A stretch of 64,000 nucleotides of DNA from Tsuneonella dongtanensis (GTDB lineage Bacteria > Pseudomonadota > Alphaproteobacteria > Sphingomonadales > Sphingomonadaceae). A program made the translations under genes and the position numbers. This document shows, piece after piece, positions 16,981 to 25,420 of this stretch. The stretch spans positions 434,001-498,000 of the forward strand of contig NZ_CP016591.1 of assembly GCF_001698205.1 (NCBI RefSeq), given 5' to 3'. Numbering within the stretch: the stretch's first letter is position 1; every line of letters begins with the position of its first letter. The notes under the pieces were generated by a model. The model was given only the letters and a program-made list of their open reading frames with translations, had not been told where the DNA came from and made no database searches.

Positions 16981-18117
16981 TCAGCGCGCGGCGAGGAGTT
17001 CCACGATCCGCCCGGTCGCCCTGCCGTCGCCGAAAGGGTTGTGCGCGCGGGCCATGGCTTCGTAGGCTGCCGGGTCATCGAGCAGGCGAGTGGCTTCGGC
17101 CACGATGCGGTCGGGGTCGGTGCCAACGAGCTGCGCGGTGCCGGCCTCCACGCCTTCGGGCCGCTCGGTAGTTTCGCGCATGACCAGCACCGGCTTTCCG
17201 AGCGCGGGCGCCTCTTCCTGCACTCCGCCGCTGTCGCTGAGCATCAGCGTGCAGATGTCGAGCAGACGTGCGAAATGCGGATAGTCCAGCGGGTCGATGA
17301 GCGCGACGTTGTCCAGCCCGGCGAGACGATCGTTCATCACGGCGCGGACGTTGGGGTTGAGGTGGACCGGAAAGATCACCGCGACGTCGTCGCGCGCGGC
17401 AAGGCGGCGGACCGCGGACGCGATCGCCTCCATCCCTTCGCCAAAGTTTTCGCGCCGGTGGGTGGTCATGCCGATGATCCGCTTGCCCGCGAAGCGCGCT
17501 TCGAGTCCGGCGAGCCCCGACGCGAGCGTCGGCTCGCGCTCGATCCGCGCGATCACCCAGTGCAGCGCGTCGATGACGGTGTTGCCGGTGACGTGGATCG
17601 TGGTCGGATCGACGTTCTCGCGCCGCAGGGCTGCGGCTGCCGTCTCGGTCGGTGCGAGGTGCAGGGCGGCGAAGCTGCCGACGATCTTGCGATTCACCTC
17701 TTCGGGCCACGGATGATGAATGTCCCCGCTCCTGAGGCCCGCCTCGACGTGCGCGACCGGTATCTTGCGGTAGTACGCGGCAAGCGCCCCGGCCATCGCT
17801 GTCGCGGTATCGCCCTGGACGACGACCCAGTCGGGTCGCTCCGCGTCCAGCACCTTGCCGATCCCGGTCAGAAGGTTTGCGGTCAAACCGTCGAGCGTCT
17901 GGTCGGGCTGCATCAGGTCGAGATCGTGATGTGGCACCACACCGGCGATATCGAGCACCTGGTCGAGCATACCGCGGTGTTGCCCCGATACGCAGACGCG
18001 CCCCTCGAAGCGCGAATCGCCATCGAGCGCATGGACCAGCGGGAACAGCTTGATCGCCTCGGGCCGGGTGCCGAAGACTTGTAGAACCTTGATGGGTCTG
18101 GTCGTTGCGCTCGTCAT
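16981..18117 (-). CDS. wecB: UDP-N-acetylglucosamine 2-epimerase (non-hydrolysing)
   Basis: The protein has 378 residues and the GT-B-like WecB fold: QVFGTRPEAIKLFPLVHAL at the N-terminus, QGDTATAMAGALAAYYRKIPVAHVEAGLRSGD in two conserved loops (Asp and Glu/His catalytic residues), TTHRRENFGEG, and SDSGGVQEEAPALGKPVL as the uridine-binding loop. It converts UDP-GlcNAc to UDP-ManNAc for the adjacent wecC. ATG at 18117 was chosen; an in-frame GTG lies six codons upstream, and neither has a clear Shine-Dalgarno. It is probably the first gene of a two-gene unit convergent to the plus-strand polysaccharide genes. Confidence 0.92.
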   Translation of the reverse strand: MTSATTRPIKVLQVFGTRPEAIKLFPLVHALDGDSRFEGRVCVSGQHRGMLDQVLDIAGVVPHHDLDLMQPDQTLDGLTANLLTGIGKVLDAERPDWVVVQGDTATAMAGALAAYYRKIPVAHVEAGLRSGDIHHPWPEEVNRKIVGSFAALHLAPTETAAAALRRENVDPTTIHVTGNTVIDALHWVIARIEREPTLASGLAGLEARFAGKRIIGMTTHRRENFGEGMEAIASAVRRLAARDDVAVIFPVHLNPNVRAVMNDRLAGLDNVALIDPLDYPHFARLLDICTLMLSDSGGVQEEAPALGKPVLVMRETTERPEGVEAGTAQLVGTDPDRIVAEATRLLDDPAAYEAMARAHNPFGDGRATGRIVELLAAR

Positions 18118-18166
18118 GTCGAGCGCATTAACCACGAAACGTTAAGGCAGGCCTAGTGAACCGCGA

Positions 18167-18751
18167 TCACCCCTGCGGCGGAGTCATGATCGGCTCGGCG
18201 TCCCCCGGCGGCGTTTTCTCCGGCTCTCCCGGGAGCGCTCCGGCGCGTTCGCGCTCGAGCCGTTCCATGTACTGCCGCTCGATCTGTTCGACGCGCGCCT
18301 GCTCCTCAGCAGACGTGGCATCGATCGTGGACAGCCGCTCGGCCCGCGCCGCAGCGATCAACTGCGAAAAGCGCACGTCGGCGCCTTCGCGCTTGTCGGC
18401 GTAGAACGCGTCGATCAGCTGCTGGGTGCAGCCGGTGAAGCCGCCCGCTCCGGCCGTCGAGCACGACATCGTGCCGAACTTCCCGATCAGGTCGAGCTTC
18501 TCGACGCGGCGGGCCCAGGCCATGTTGGCAGGATCCTCGCTGAAGCGAAGCGCTTCGGGGATGCGAAACCGATCGTTCTCGGGCATCCGCGCGACGACGA
18601 GGATCTCGTCGCCGTTCGCCTGCGGCACCGGGTCGTCGCCATAGACGATGAGCATGCGGACCTTGTCGCCTGCCTCGTCCTGAGCCGCGACAGGGGCAGC
18701 CATCGCGGTGGCGGCGGCAGCGAGAAGCGGAAGGGCTAGCTGGCGGATCAT
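18167..18751 (-). CDS. Secreted protein of unknown function
   Basis: The 194-residue protein has a clear Sec signal peptide ending AAPVAAQ near residue 24. The mature part contains LIVYGDDPVPQANGDEILVVARMPEND, a region with two cysteines (SCSTAGAGGFTGC), a charged helical stretch and a proline-rich tail. I recognise no domain. Proteins of this appearance seem typical of sphingomonad genomes, but no function can be given. It stands alone between wecB and coq7, with about 100 bases upstream and 49 downstream, and ends just before the wecB start. Confidence 0.7.
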   Translation of the reverse strand: MIRQLALPLLAAAATAMAAPVAAQDEAGDKVRMLIVYGDDPVPQANGDEILVVARMPENDRFRIPEALRFSEDPANMAWARRVEKLDLIGKFGTMSCSTAGAGGFTGCTQQLIDAFYADKREGADVRFSQLIAAARAERLSTIDATSAEEQARVEQIERQYMERLERERAGALPGEPEKTPPGDAEPIMTPPQG

Positions 18752-18850
18752 CGTTTCATCCTCGTATCGATCGGTCGCAAATGGGCCATAGCGGCGCTGA
18801 ACTGCCTATGAAGCGCCTCTAGAAAGCGCTTTGATCTGCAGCAAGGTTCC

Positions 18851-19369
18851 TCAGATCCGTTCGGCGAGCCGAATCGCGACGCGGCAGCCGAGCCGGATCG
18901 CCCCGGCCAGTAGCGGATAACCGGGCGCACGCTCGGCCCCGGCAGCAAGCGCCGCCTCGCGATGCTCGCGCTCGTCGTCACGGAAATCCGCTATCATCGA
19001 TGCGAGTTCGGGATCGCTGCCCTCCGCTTCCAGCGCATCGAGCTGGGCCGAATAATGCCGGTCGATTTCCTCCTCGACCGCCGCGGTGCACGCCATCGCA
19101 GCTTCCGGACCCATCAGCGCGGTCGCCGCGCCCAGCGCGTAGCCAGCCACGTGCCAGAAGGGCTGCAGCGCGGTCGGGCGAACGCCGCGCGCCGCCATCA
19201 ACGCGTCGAACGCCTCGCGGTGGCGGCGCTCCTGTTCGGCCATGGCAGCGATCTCGCCGGCGTGCGGTGCGCGGTCGCCCATGACCGCGAGCTGCCCGGC
19301 ATATATCCGCTGCGCGCCGTATTCGCCGGCCTGGTCGACCCGGATCATGCGGGCGGTATCGACAGTCAC
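18851..19369 (-). CDS. coq7: 2-polyprenyl-3-methyl-6-methoxy-1,4-benzoquinol hydroxylase (Coq7)
   Basis: This 172-residue protein is the short, single-repeat-pair Coq7 di-iron hydroxylase that carries out the penultimate step of ubiquinone synthesis. Ligand motifs visible are EYGAQRIY, EQERRHREAF (ExxH), AVEEEIDRHY and DDEREHREAAL (ExxH). The start is GTG, overlapping the dsbB stop (GTGA); an internal ATG at 19348 (MIRVDQAGEYGA) would retain all ligands. It is the last gene of a ctpA-dsbB-coq7 unit. It works at the inner membrane surface. Confidence 0.93.
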   Translation of the reverse strand: MTVDTARMIRVDQAGEYGAQRIYAGQLAVMGDRAPHAGEIAAMAEQERRHREAFDALMAARGVRPTALQPFWHVAGYALGAATALMGPEAAMACTAAVEEEIDRHYSAQLDALEAEGSDPELASMIADFRDDEREHREAALAAGAERAPGYPLLAGAIRLGCRVAIRLAERI

Positions 19370-19833
19370 TTCACGTCCTTAAGCCGCAGGAGCACGACGA
19401 GTCCTGCGGCCGTCGAGATCAGGAAATTGAAGCCTGCGAGCGAAATGCCGGCCAGCGTCCAGGGTGCCTGGTCGCAACGGATCAGCGGGGCGTTCATGAT
19501 CGCATCGAGCGCGCTCCCGCCGCCGGCATCGACCGTCGTGCACGCGGTCACCCCTTCCCACCAGCCATACTCGACCCCGGCGTGATAACCGCCGATCGCG
19601 CCCGAGACGAGGATCGCGATCCCAGCGAGCGCCACCCACATGCGTTTCGGCGCCACGAACAGCGAAACGAGCGCGAAGGCCAGCGCAGCGAAATGGGGGT
19701 ATCGCTGCCACCAGCACATTTCGCACGGGAACAGCCCGAAGCCGTACTCGCTCAGATAGGCGCCGCCGAGCAGGAGCAGCGGCACGCCCAGCGCCAGGCG
19801 CTGCGCCAGCGGCATCGACCGGAGGGTTTGCAT
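19366..19833 (-). CDS. dsbB: Disulfide bond formation protein B
   Basis: The 155-residue inner-membrane protein has four hydrophobic segments. The first redox pair, Cys37/Cys40 in FPCEMCWWQR, lies just after the first helix; the second, Cys98 and Cys120, lies in the long second periplasmic loop. These pairs pass electrons from DsbA to quinone. The gene overlaps the ctpA stop by one base (TGATG), and its stop overlaps the coq7 GTG, so the three are probably translated in a coupled manner. Pairing with a ubiquinone-synthesis gene fits its use of quinone. No dsbA is present in the window. Confidence 0.92.
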   Translation of the reverse strand: MQTLRSMPLAQRLALGVPLLLLGGAYLSEYGFGLFPCEMCWWQRYPHFAALAFALVSLFVAPKRMWVALAGIAILVSGAIGGYHAGVEYGWWEGVTACTTVDAGGGSALDAIMNAPLIRCDQAPWTLAGISLAGFNFLISTAAGLVVLLRLKDVK

Positions 19834-21170
19834 CAGTTGCGGCGGGCGATCGCGTTCGGCGCGGTGCGCCGCAGCGTATCGAGCGCATAGGTGAGCTGGA
19901 AGTCGTCGATTCCCTTGGCCTTGAGTTGCTCTGCCGTGAGCTGGAAGCGCGGATCGTCCTTGCGGTCCTTGGTCAGCTCTTCGTCCTTCATCGCCGCCTC
20001 GTTGACGAGGTGGCCGCGCAGGTCGGATTCGCGCAGGCGGAACTTCTCGCGCCGGGCGAGATCGGGATCGCTGAGCTGCGGGACGAGGATGTCCGGTTCG
20101 ATACCGCCTTCCTGGACGGAGTGACCGCGCGGCGTGTAGTAGCGCGCCGTCGTGAGCTTGAGCGCGGCTTCGCGCCCGAGCGGTAGCAGGGTCTGGACGC
20201 TGCCCTTGCCGAAGCTGCGGTCGCCCATGACCACCGCACGACGCTGGTCCTGCAGCGCGCCCGCGACGATCTCGCTCGCCGAAGCCGAGCCCGCATCGAT
20301 CAGCACGATCACCGGCACGCCCTTGGCCATGTCGCCCTTGAACACGGTCTCGGCGTCGTAGACGAGCGATTCGCCCCGCGCGCGGCCGCGCTGCGAGACG
20401 ATCTGGCCCTTGTCGAGGAACAGGTCGGAGAGAGCCACGGCCTCATCGAGCGAGCCGCCGGGATTCTGGCGCAGGTCGAGTACCAGGCCGTTGACCCGGC
20501 CCGATGCCTCGCGCTTGATCGCGTTCCATGCAGAGAACACGTCCGAGCCGACGTCGCGGCTGAACTCGTTGACCGAGATGTAGCCGATGTTGCCCGGCTT
20601 GAGCTCGTGAGTAACCGGCTCGAGTTCGATGACCCCGCGGGTCACAGTAACGTCGAACGGCTCCTCGCGTCCGGAACGGAAAATCGTCAGCCGGATGTTC
20701 GAACCCGCTGGGCCGCGCATCTGCGCGACCGCGTCGTCGAGCTCGCCGCCGTAGATCAGCTTCCCGTCGAGGTGGGTGATGAAGTCGCCCGCCTTGATGC
20801 CCATCTTGTCCGCCGGGCTGCCCTTGAACGGGCTGATCACCTTGACCGCGCCGTCCTCCAGCACGACCGACAGGCCGAGCCCCGAGTAGTTGCCGTCGAT
20901 CATCGTCTCGAGGCGCTGGAGGTCGTTGCCGTCGAGATAGGCCGAATGCGGGTCGAGGCTCGCGAGCATACCGTCGATCGCGCCGCGGATGAGCTTGTCG
21001 TCCTCGACCGGCTCGACATAGCTCGCCTTGATGCGCTGGTAGACCGCGAACAGCTTGGCGAATTCGGGTCCGGCACGCCCATCGACCTGGGCGAGCCCGG
21101 CGGTGGTCGCGGGAAGCAGCGCTACCGCGCTGACCAGCGCAGCGGAGCGAAGGAGAGCGGCAAGCTTCAT
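19833..21170 (-). CDS. ctpA: Carboxy-terminal processing protease (S41 family)
   Basis: The protein has 445 residues: an N-terminal signal or anchor (LLRSAALVSAVALLPATTAG), a PDZ domain around 85-165 (GLGLSVVLEDGAVKVISPF, then PADKMGIKAGDFI), and the S41 catalytic core. By comparison with Prc, the Ser/Lys dyad is Ser297 in GSASASEIV and Lys322 in SFGKGSVQ. It cleaves periplasmic proteins at their C-termini. ATG at 21170 was preferred over the one at 21176 because GAGGA lies 6 bases before it but directly abuts the upstream ATG. It follows the EnvC-like gene, an association widely seen in proteobacteria, and precedes dsbB. Confidence 0.92.
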   Translation of the reverse strand: MKLAALLRSAALVSAVALLPATTAGLAQVDGRAGPEFAKLFAVYQRIKASYVEPVEDDKLIRGAIDGMLASLDPHSAYLDGNDLQRLETMIDGNYSGLGLSVVLEDGAVKVISPFKGSPADKMGIKAGDFITHLDGKLIYGGELDDAVAQMRGPAGSNIRLTIFRSGREEPFDVTVTRGVIELEPVTHELKPGNIGYISVNEFSRDVGSDVFSAWNAIKREASGRVNGLVLDLRQNPGGSLDEAVALSDLFLDKGQIVSQRGRARGESLVYDAETVFKGDMAKGVPVIVLIDAGSASASEIVAGALQDQRRAVVMGDRSFGKGSVQTLLPLGREAALKLTTARYYTPRGHSVQEGGIEPDILVPQLSDPDLARREKFRLRESDLRGHLVNEAAMKDEELTKDRKDDPRFQLTAEQLKAKGIDDFQLTYALDTLRRTAPNAIARRN

Positions 21171-21275
21171 GGGCATTCCTCGTACGACGTGCGGCGTTTG
21201 TATCGCCCATCCCGCGTTAACGCCAGATGATGCATGCGGGTCCGTCCCGGGCCGGGATGCATCGATCGGGTTCGA

Positions 21276-22484
21276 TTAACGCACATATTCGACCGGGTTG
21301 ACCGGCTCGCCTGCGCGGCGGAGCTCGAACCCAACGACCGGGCTTCTACCCCCTGCGACACCCAGCGGTGATCCGCGGACGAGCTCTTCGCCGACGTCGA
21401 CATCGGTTCGCGCGAGCCCGGTGACGAGACTGGTGTAGCCGCCCGCATGCTCGATGATGACGATCCGGCCGAACCCGCTGAAGGGGCCTGCGAATGCGAC
21501 CCGGCCCGCGGCGGGCGAAATCACCTGCGCCCCCGCTGCCGGAGCCAGCGCAATCCCGCGCGAACGTGCACCGCCATCGTCCACCGCGCCGAAACCGGTG
21601 ACGGTTCGGCCGGCAACGGGAATCAGGAAACGCGGCGCGGCGGTGCTGACCAATGATGGCGGCGGACTCGAATCGATCAGCACCTCGCTGGCGCCAGGGC
21701 GCGGGGGCCGAAGCAGCGGCCCCGGCAATGCAGCAAGCTCCTTGCGGAGCGATCCCGCTGCATCGAGCCGATCGACAAGTCCATCGAGGTCGCGCGCTTC
21801 CTCGGCCAAGGCCAAGGCGCGCTCGGCCTCGCGTGCCGCAGCGCCGCCGGCACGACGCGACGCCAGCCTTTGCCGTGTCTCGAGTGCGGCAAGCCGCGTG
21901 CGGCGCTCGGCCAGCTGGCGTTCGCCCGACTTCAAGGCTGAGTAAGCGGCAAGCGCCTCGCTCTCGATCGCCCGGGCACGGTCGATTTCGCCGCGCAAGG
22001 CAGAGGTCCTGCGGCGAACCTCGGGCAAGGTGGTTTCGAGCATCGCGCGCAAGTAGACCGTCTCGCGAAGGGAGCCCGGACGAAGCACCGCGACCGCCAG
22101 TGGACGGCGGGCCAGCTTTTGCAGGCCCGCGGTGAGCCGAAGGAGCGGCCCCTGTCGTGCAGCGAGTCGCTTCTCGAGCCGATCCTGCTCGGCGCGTGCG
22201 ATCAGGCTGCGGGCCCGCGCGGCGGCGATCTGCGCCTCGGTTTGCTGGATGCGCGCGGCAAGCGCCGCTGCTTCGCGGGCGGTCTTTTCGGCGGCGGCCC
22301 GAGTCCCGCGCGCCTCGACCTCGAGTTCGGCCGCGCGGGCACCGGCGTTGCGGGCCTGTTCGCGGGCCGATGCAAGGGCGGCGCGGGTTTCGGCGGCATC
22401 GGCGAAGCGCGCATCGCCTTGGGCAAGGACGGCCGCGGCCAGTCCGGCCACGCAGAGCGCGGATATCGGGAAGAGATGACGCAC
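21276..22484 (-). CDS. envC: EnvC-like murein hydrolase activator with degenerate LytM domain
   Basis: The 402-residue protein has a signal peptide (LFPISALCVAGLAAAVLAQ), a long Ala/Arg/Glu-rich coiled coil (about 25-260) and a C-terminal M23/LytM domain. The domain lacks the zinc ligands: the expected HxGxD is replaced by GIALAPAAG and the expected HLHFE by VVGFELRR. This is how EnvC differs from active peptidases; it activates amidases at the division septum instead of cutting peptidoglycan itself. The start is GTG with GAGGA about 6 bases upstream. It lies 19 bases from rlmH and 99 bases from ctpA, all on the same strand. Confidence 0.88.
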   Translation of the reverse strand: MRHLFPISALCVAGLAAAVLAQGDARFADAAETRAALASAREQARNAGARAAELEVEARGTRAAAEKTAREAAALAARIQQTEAQIAAARARSLIARAEQDRLEKRLAARQGPLLRLTAGLQKLARRPLAVAVLRPGSLRETVYLRAMLETTLPEVRRRTSALRGEIDRARAIESEALAAYSALKSGERQLAERRTRLAALETRQRLASRRAGGAAAREAERALALAEEARDLDGLVDRLDAAGSLRKELAALPGPLLRPPRPGASEVLIDSSPPPSLVSTAAPRFLIPVAGRTVTGFGAVDDGGARSRGIALAPAAGAQVISPAAGRVAFAGPFSGFGRIVIIEHAGGYTSLVTGLARTDVDVGEELVRGSPLGVAGGRSPVVGFELRRAGEPVNPVEYVR

Positions 22485-22502
22485 GGGGATCCTCTAACCC
22501 GA

Positions 22503-22925
22503 TCAACCGCTGCGATGATAGGGGTGCCCGGCAACGATGGTCGTCGCGCGGTAGAGCTGTTCCATCAGCATCGCGCGGGCGAGCAGGTGCGGCCATGTCA
22601 TCGCGCCCATCGCCAGCAGCAGGTCCGCCTCGGCCCGGTCGGCATCCGAGTGACCGTCCGCTGCACCCAGCACAAAACGGGCCTCGCGCATGCCTTCGTC
22701 GCGCCAACGTGCGAGGATCGCGGCGAATTGTTCGGAGGACAGGGTCCTGCCGCGTTCGTCGAGCAGCACGATGCGTGTCGGCGAAAGCGGTTCCGGCGGC
22801 CGGCCGCCATTCTCGGGCAGTTCGGTCAGGCGCACCGGCCAGGTGAGCCGTTTGGCGTAGCGCGCGACGAGGTCCGCCTCGGGTGAGCGGCCGATCTTGC
22901 CGCGGGCGATGACGTGGAGAAGGAT
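22503..22925 (-). CDS. rlmH: 23S rRNA pseudouridine-1915 N3-methyltransferase; apparent ATC start
   Basis: RlmH is a SPOUT methyltransferase that modifies 23S rRNA in assembled ribosomes. The 140-residue reading gives LLHVIARGKIGRSPE at the N-terminus, the SAM-site LGAADGHSD, and the C-terminal knot segment LLARAMLMEQLYRA. Homology begins exactly at the ATC codon at 22925-22923; no ATG, GTG or TTG lies in frame nearby upstream, and the rsfS stop (TAG) is one base away. GGGA about 10 bases before ATC could serve as Shine-Dalgarno, and coupling to rsfS termination is likely. A sequencing error changing ATG to ATC is the simplest alternative. Confidence 0.88.
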   Translation of the reverse strand: MLLHVIARGKIGRSPEADLVARYAKRLTWPVRLTELPENGGRPPEPLSPTRIVLLDERGRTLSSEQFAAILARWRDEGMREARFVLGAADGHSDADRAEADLLLAMGAMTWPHLLARAMLMEQLYRATTIVAGHPYHRSG

Positions 22926-22926
22926 G

Positions 22927-23370
22927 CTAAGCGGTTCCCGTCCCGGCGACCTTATCGTCGCCGAAGCCCCACATGCGCTCGAGATTGTAGAAGCTCCGCA
23001 CTTCGGGCCGGAACAGGTGCACGACGACATCGCCGGCGTCGATCAGCACCCAGTCGGCGGCGGGCAGGCCTTCGACACGCGCAGGGCCGAAGCCAGCGGC
23101 CTTGACCTTTTCGGCGAGCTTTTGCGCCATCGCCGCGACCTGGCGTGTCGAACGGCCGGAGGCGATGACCATGAAATCGGCGATCGAACTTTTGCCCGCG
23201 AGCGGGATCGAGACGACTTCCTGCGCCTGGTCGTCGTCGAGCTGCGCGAGCACGAGCGCGTGCAGCCCGTCGCTGTCCCTGATTTCGGGGCGATCGGTGG
23301 GGCTAGCGGAGGACGTTGCCGTTCCTCCGGAAAGGCCGGCATTCGCCGGCAAGGGGTGCGCCTGTTGCAT
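22927..23370 (-). CDS. rsfS: Ribosomal silencing factor RsfS
   Basis: The 147-residue protein binds ribosomal protein uL14 and blocks subunit joining under starvation. The conserved core is DDDQAQEVVSIPLAGKSSIADFMVIASGRSTRQVAAMA, split here over about residues 50-90, followed by ADWVLIDAGDVVVHLF and RSFYNLERMW. The first 45 residues are low-complexity and not part of the domain. ATG at 23370 was chosen; no strong ribosome-binding site is visible there, and a start nearer the core is possible. It is directly followed by rlmH, the usual proteobacterial order. Confidence 0.9.
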   Translation of the reverse strand: MQQAHPLPANAGLSGGTATSSASPTDRPEIRDSDGLHALVLAQLDDDQAQEVVSIPLAGKSSIADFMVIASGRSTRQVAAMAQKLAEKVKAAGFGPARVEGLPAADWVLIDAGDVVVHLFRPEVRSFYNLERMWGFGDDKVAGTGTA

Positions 23371-23743
23371 AGGCGGGTGTCTTGCTCCTGTGTTGGATTG
23401 CGCTCGGCACAATGGCACCAACGCGCATCATTCCGGCGAAGTTTCCTTCGAGCGGACCAATGGGTGCGTGGATGCGTCAAGGAGTGTGGCGGCCACTGAG
23501 CGGGCAAACCGGCTAGGGGCCGGCAACGATCGACAATCTGTCCGCGTCAGCACGAGGGGCCGAGGCACTCCGTTTGCCCGCCTGGTGGAGCCGTATGCGC
23601 GAGCGGGCGTCCGCGCGGTTGGGCCGGTCCGAGACATCGAACCGACACCGCGATCATAGCGGGCGCGCGCCTTCCCTGCAACGTCGATGCCCGATTCGGG
23701 CGAATCCAACTGTCGGGCGTGACAATCCAGCCGCACCAGCCGC
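23371..23743. other. 373-base intergenic region between nadD and rsfS
   Basis: No convincing gene was found here on either strand. A minus-strand open frame (about 23428-23736) translates to an Arg/Thr/Ser-rich sequence without domain-like character and is best read as chance in GC-rich DNA. No clear hairpin terminator or consensus promoter was seen. The length is unusual for this compact cluster and could hold the rsfS-rlmH promoter. Confidence 0.4.
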
Positions 23744-24361
23744 CTATCCGATGATCCGGCCCGTTACTCCGTCTCTCGCGTGAGCGTCCGAATAGCGGTT
23801 CGCCCAATCCGGATCGGCGGCGCGCAGGGCGGTGGCGGAGATGGGGTCGGGATCGAAGCGCAGCCACGCCAGCCGGGGCGGGGTCCCGCGCAGCGCGTGG
23901 GGGGGCACGCGGTAGGGGCGCAGCCAGGCCATCGACGGGCTCGCCATCGCCTTGGCCTCGTAGCCCGGGCGCGCAAAGACCGCGATCGGCACCGTCCGCG
24001 CGATGCCGCGCCAGTTCCGCCAACGATGGAACTGCGCGAGGTTGTCCGCCCCCATCAGCCAGACGAACCGGCGGCGAGGATATCGCCGGACCAGCGCGCG
24101 CAAGGTGTCGATCGTGTAACGCGTGCCGAGTTCGCGCTCGATCGCGGTGACGCGGATCGGCGCACGGCGCGCAACTCGTTTCGCCGACGCCACGCGGGCC
24201 CGCAGGGGCGCCATGCCCGCGACTGGCTTCAATGGATTGCCCGGCGAAACCAACCACCACACCTCGTCGAGCGCGAGCCGCTCGATGGCGGCAAGGCTGA
24301 TCGAGCGGTGCCCCCGGTGCGCCGGATTGAAGCTGCCCCCGAGGAGGCCCGTGACCTTCAT
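23744..24361 (-). CDS. nadD: Nicotinate-nucleotide adenylyltransferase
   Basis: The 205-residue nucleotidyltransferase makes deamido-NAD from nicotinate mononucleotide and ATP. The signature loop LLGGSFNPAHRGHRSIS carries the HxGH-type residues, and the late DPDPISATALRA is the ISSTxIR equivalent. FVWLMGADNLAQFHRW is the conserved NadD central motif. It lies 3 bases after the aldo/keto reductase gene on the same strand and is separated from rsfS by an unusually long gap. Confidence 0.93.
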   Translation of the reverse strand: MKVTGLLGGSFNPAHRGHRSISLAAIERLALDEVWWLVSPGNPLKPVAGMAPLRARVASAKRVARRAPIRVTAIERELGTRYTIDTLRALVRRYPRRRFVWLMGADNLAQFHRWRNWRGIARTVPIAVFARPGYEAKAMASPSMAWLRPYRVPPHALRGTPPRLAWLRFDPDPISATALRAADPDWANRYSDAHARDGVTGRIIG

Positions 24362-24364
24362 CCG

Positions 24365-25420
24365 CTACTTCGGAGTGCGCCGGGGCGAGACTTTATCGCC
24401 GCGATAGCCGCCCTGGAATCCGAGCATCCAGCCCGGGTATTCGCGCGGCAGGCGGCTGAGCTTGTCGAGTTCGTCCCATTCGGCTTGCGTGAATTCGACG
24501 TCGCAGGCGCCGATGTTGTCGGCCAGCTGGTCCGCCCGCTTGGCGCCGACGATCACTGTCGAGACGACTGGTCGGTGGAGCAGCCAGGCGAGCGCGATCT
24601 GAGCGACGCTCGCGCCCTTCGCATCTGCCATGCGTTTCATGACGTCGATGAGGTCGTAGGCGCGGTCCATCTCGACCGGGGGGAAGTCGAATGCCGCCCG
24701 GCGCCCTTCGCCTTCGCTCCGGTCGTCGTCGCCGCGGGTGTACTTGCCCGACAGCAGCCCCCCTGCGAGCGGCGACCAGACCATGAGGCCGACGCCCTCG
24801 CTCAGCAGCATCGGCACGACTTCGCGCTCCAGGTCGCGCCCGGCGATGGTGTAGTAGGCCTGCAGCGAGGCGAACTTCTCGAGCCCCAGCCGCTCGCTCG
24901 TGCCCAGCGCCTTCATGATCTGCCAGGCCGCCCAGTTCGACACGCCGATGTAGCGCGCCCTGCCCGACCTCACGATGTCGTCCATCGCCCGCAGCGCTTC
25001 CTCCATCGGGGTCTGCGAATCCCACCCGTGGATCTGGTAGAGGTCGACGTGGTCGAGCCCGAGCCGGTCGAGGCTCGCGTCGATCTGGTGCATGAGGTGG
25101 TAGCGGCTCACCCCGGCATCGTTGGGCCCGTCGCCCATCGCCCCCATCGCCTTGGTGGCGATGACCACGTCGCTCCGCGCGATCCCAAGGTCCTTCAGCG
25201 CCTGCCCGACGAAACGCTCCGACTGGCCGCGCGTATAGACGTTGGCCGTATCGATGAAGTTGATCCCCGCATCGAGCGCCTGCTTGACGAGTCCGGTCGA
25301 AGCGGTCTGGTCAAGACCGGCCACGTTGGCGAACCGGCCCGGATCGGTGCCGAAGGTCATCGCGCCGAGGCACAGCTCAGATACTATCAGTCCGGTCGAA
25401 CCGAGGCGGTTATAACGCAT
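24365..25420 (-). CDS. Aldo/keto reductase
   Basis: The 351-residue protein has a TIM-barrel AKR fold of the Tas/YajO-like type. Visible are FIDTANVYTRGQSERFVG (catalytic Asp and Tyr), VVIATKAMG (Lys), DLYQIHGWD (His), and the NADPH-binding C-terminal TVIVGAKRADQLADN. It reduces carbonyls using NADPH; the physiological substrate is unknown. GGAGA lies 5 bases before the ATG. A TATACT hexamer about 60 bases upstream on the same strand may be its -10, although no matching -35 is evident. It precedes nadD by 3 bases. Confidence 0.9.
   Translation of the reverse strand: MRYNRLGSTGLIVSELCLGAMTFGTDPGRFANVAGLDQTASTGLVKQALDAGINFIDTANVYTRGQSERFVGQALKDLGIARSDVVIATKAMGAMGDGPNDAGVSRYHLMHQIDASLDRLGLDHVDLYQIHGWDSQTPMEEALRAMDDIVRSGRARYIGVSNWAAWQIMKALGTSERLGLEKFASLQAYYTIAGRDLEREVVPMLLSEGVGLMVWSPLAGGLLSGKYTRGDDDRSEGEGRRAAFDFPPVEMDRAYDLIDVMKRMADAKGASVAQIALAWLLHRPVVSTVIVGAKRADQLADNIGACDVEFTQAEWDELDKLSRLPREYPGWMLGFQGGYRGDKVSPRRTPK

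Noticed and set aside
21269-21277. GGTTCGATT, resembling a tRNA T-loop
   Set aside because: The 99-base intergenic space does not fold as a tRNA, and the motif runs into the EnvC-like stop region.
23428-23736. 102-codon minus-strand open frame in the nadD-rsfS gap
   Set aside because: Low-complexity Arg/Thr/Ser-rich translation, no ribosome-binding site and no recognisable family.
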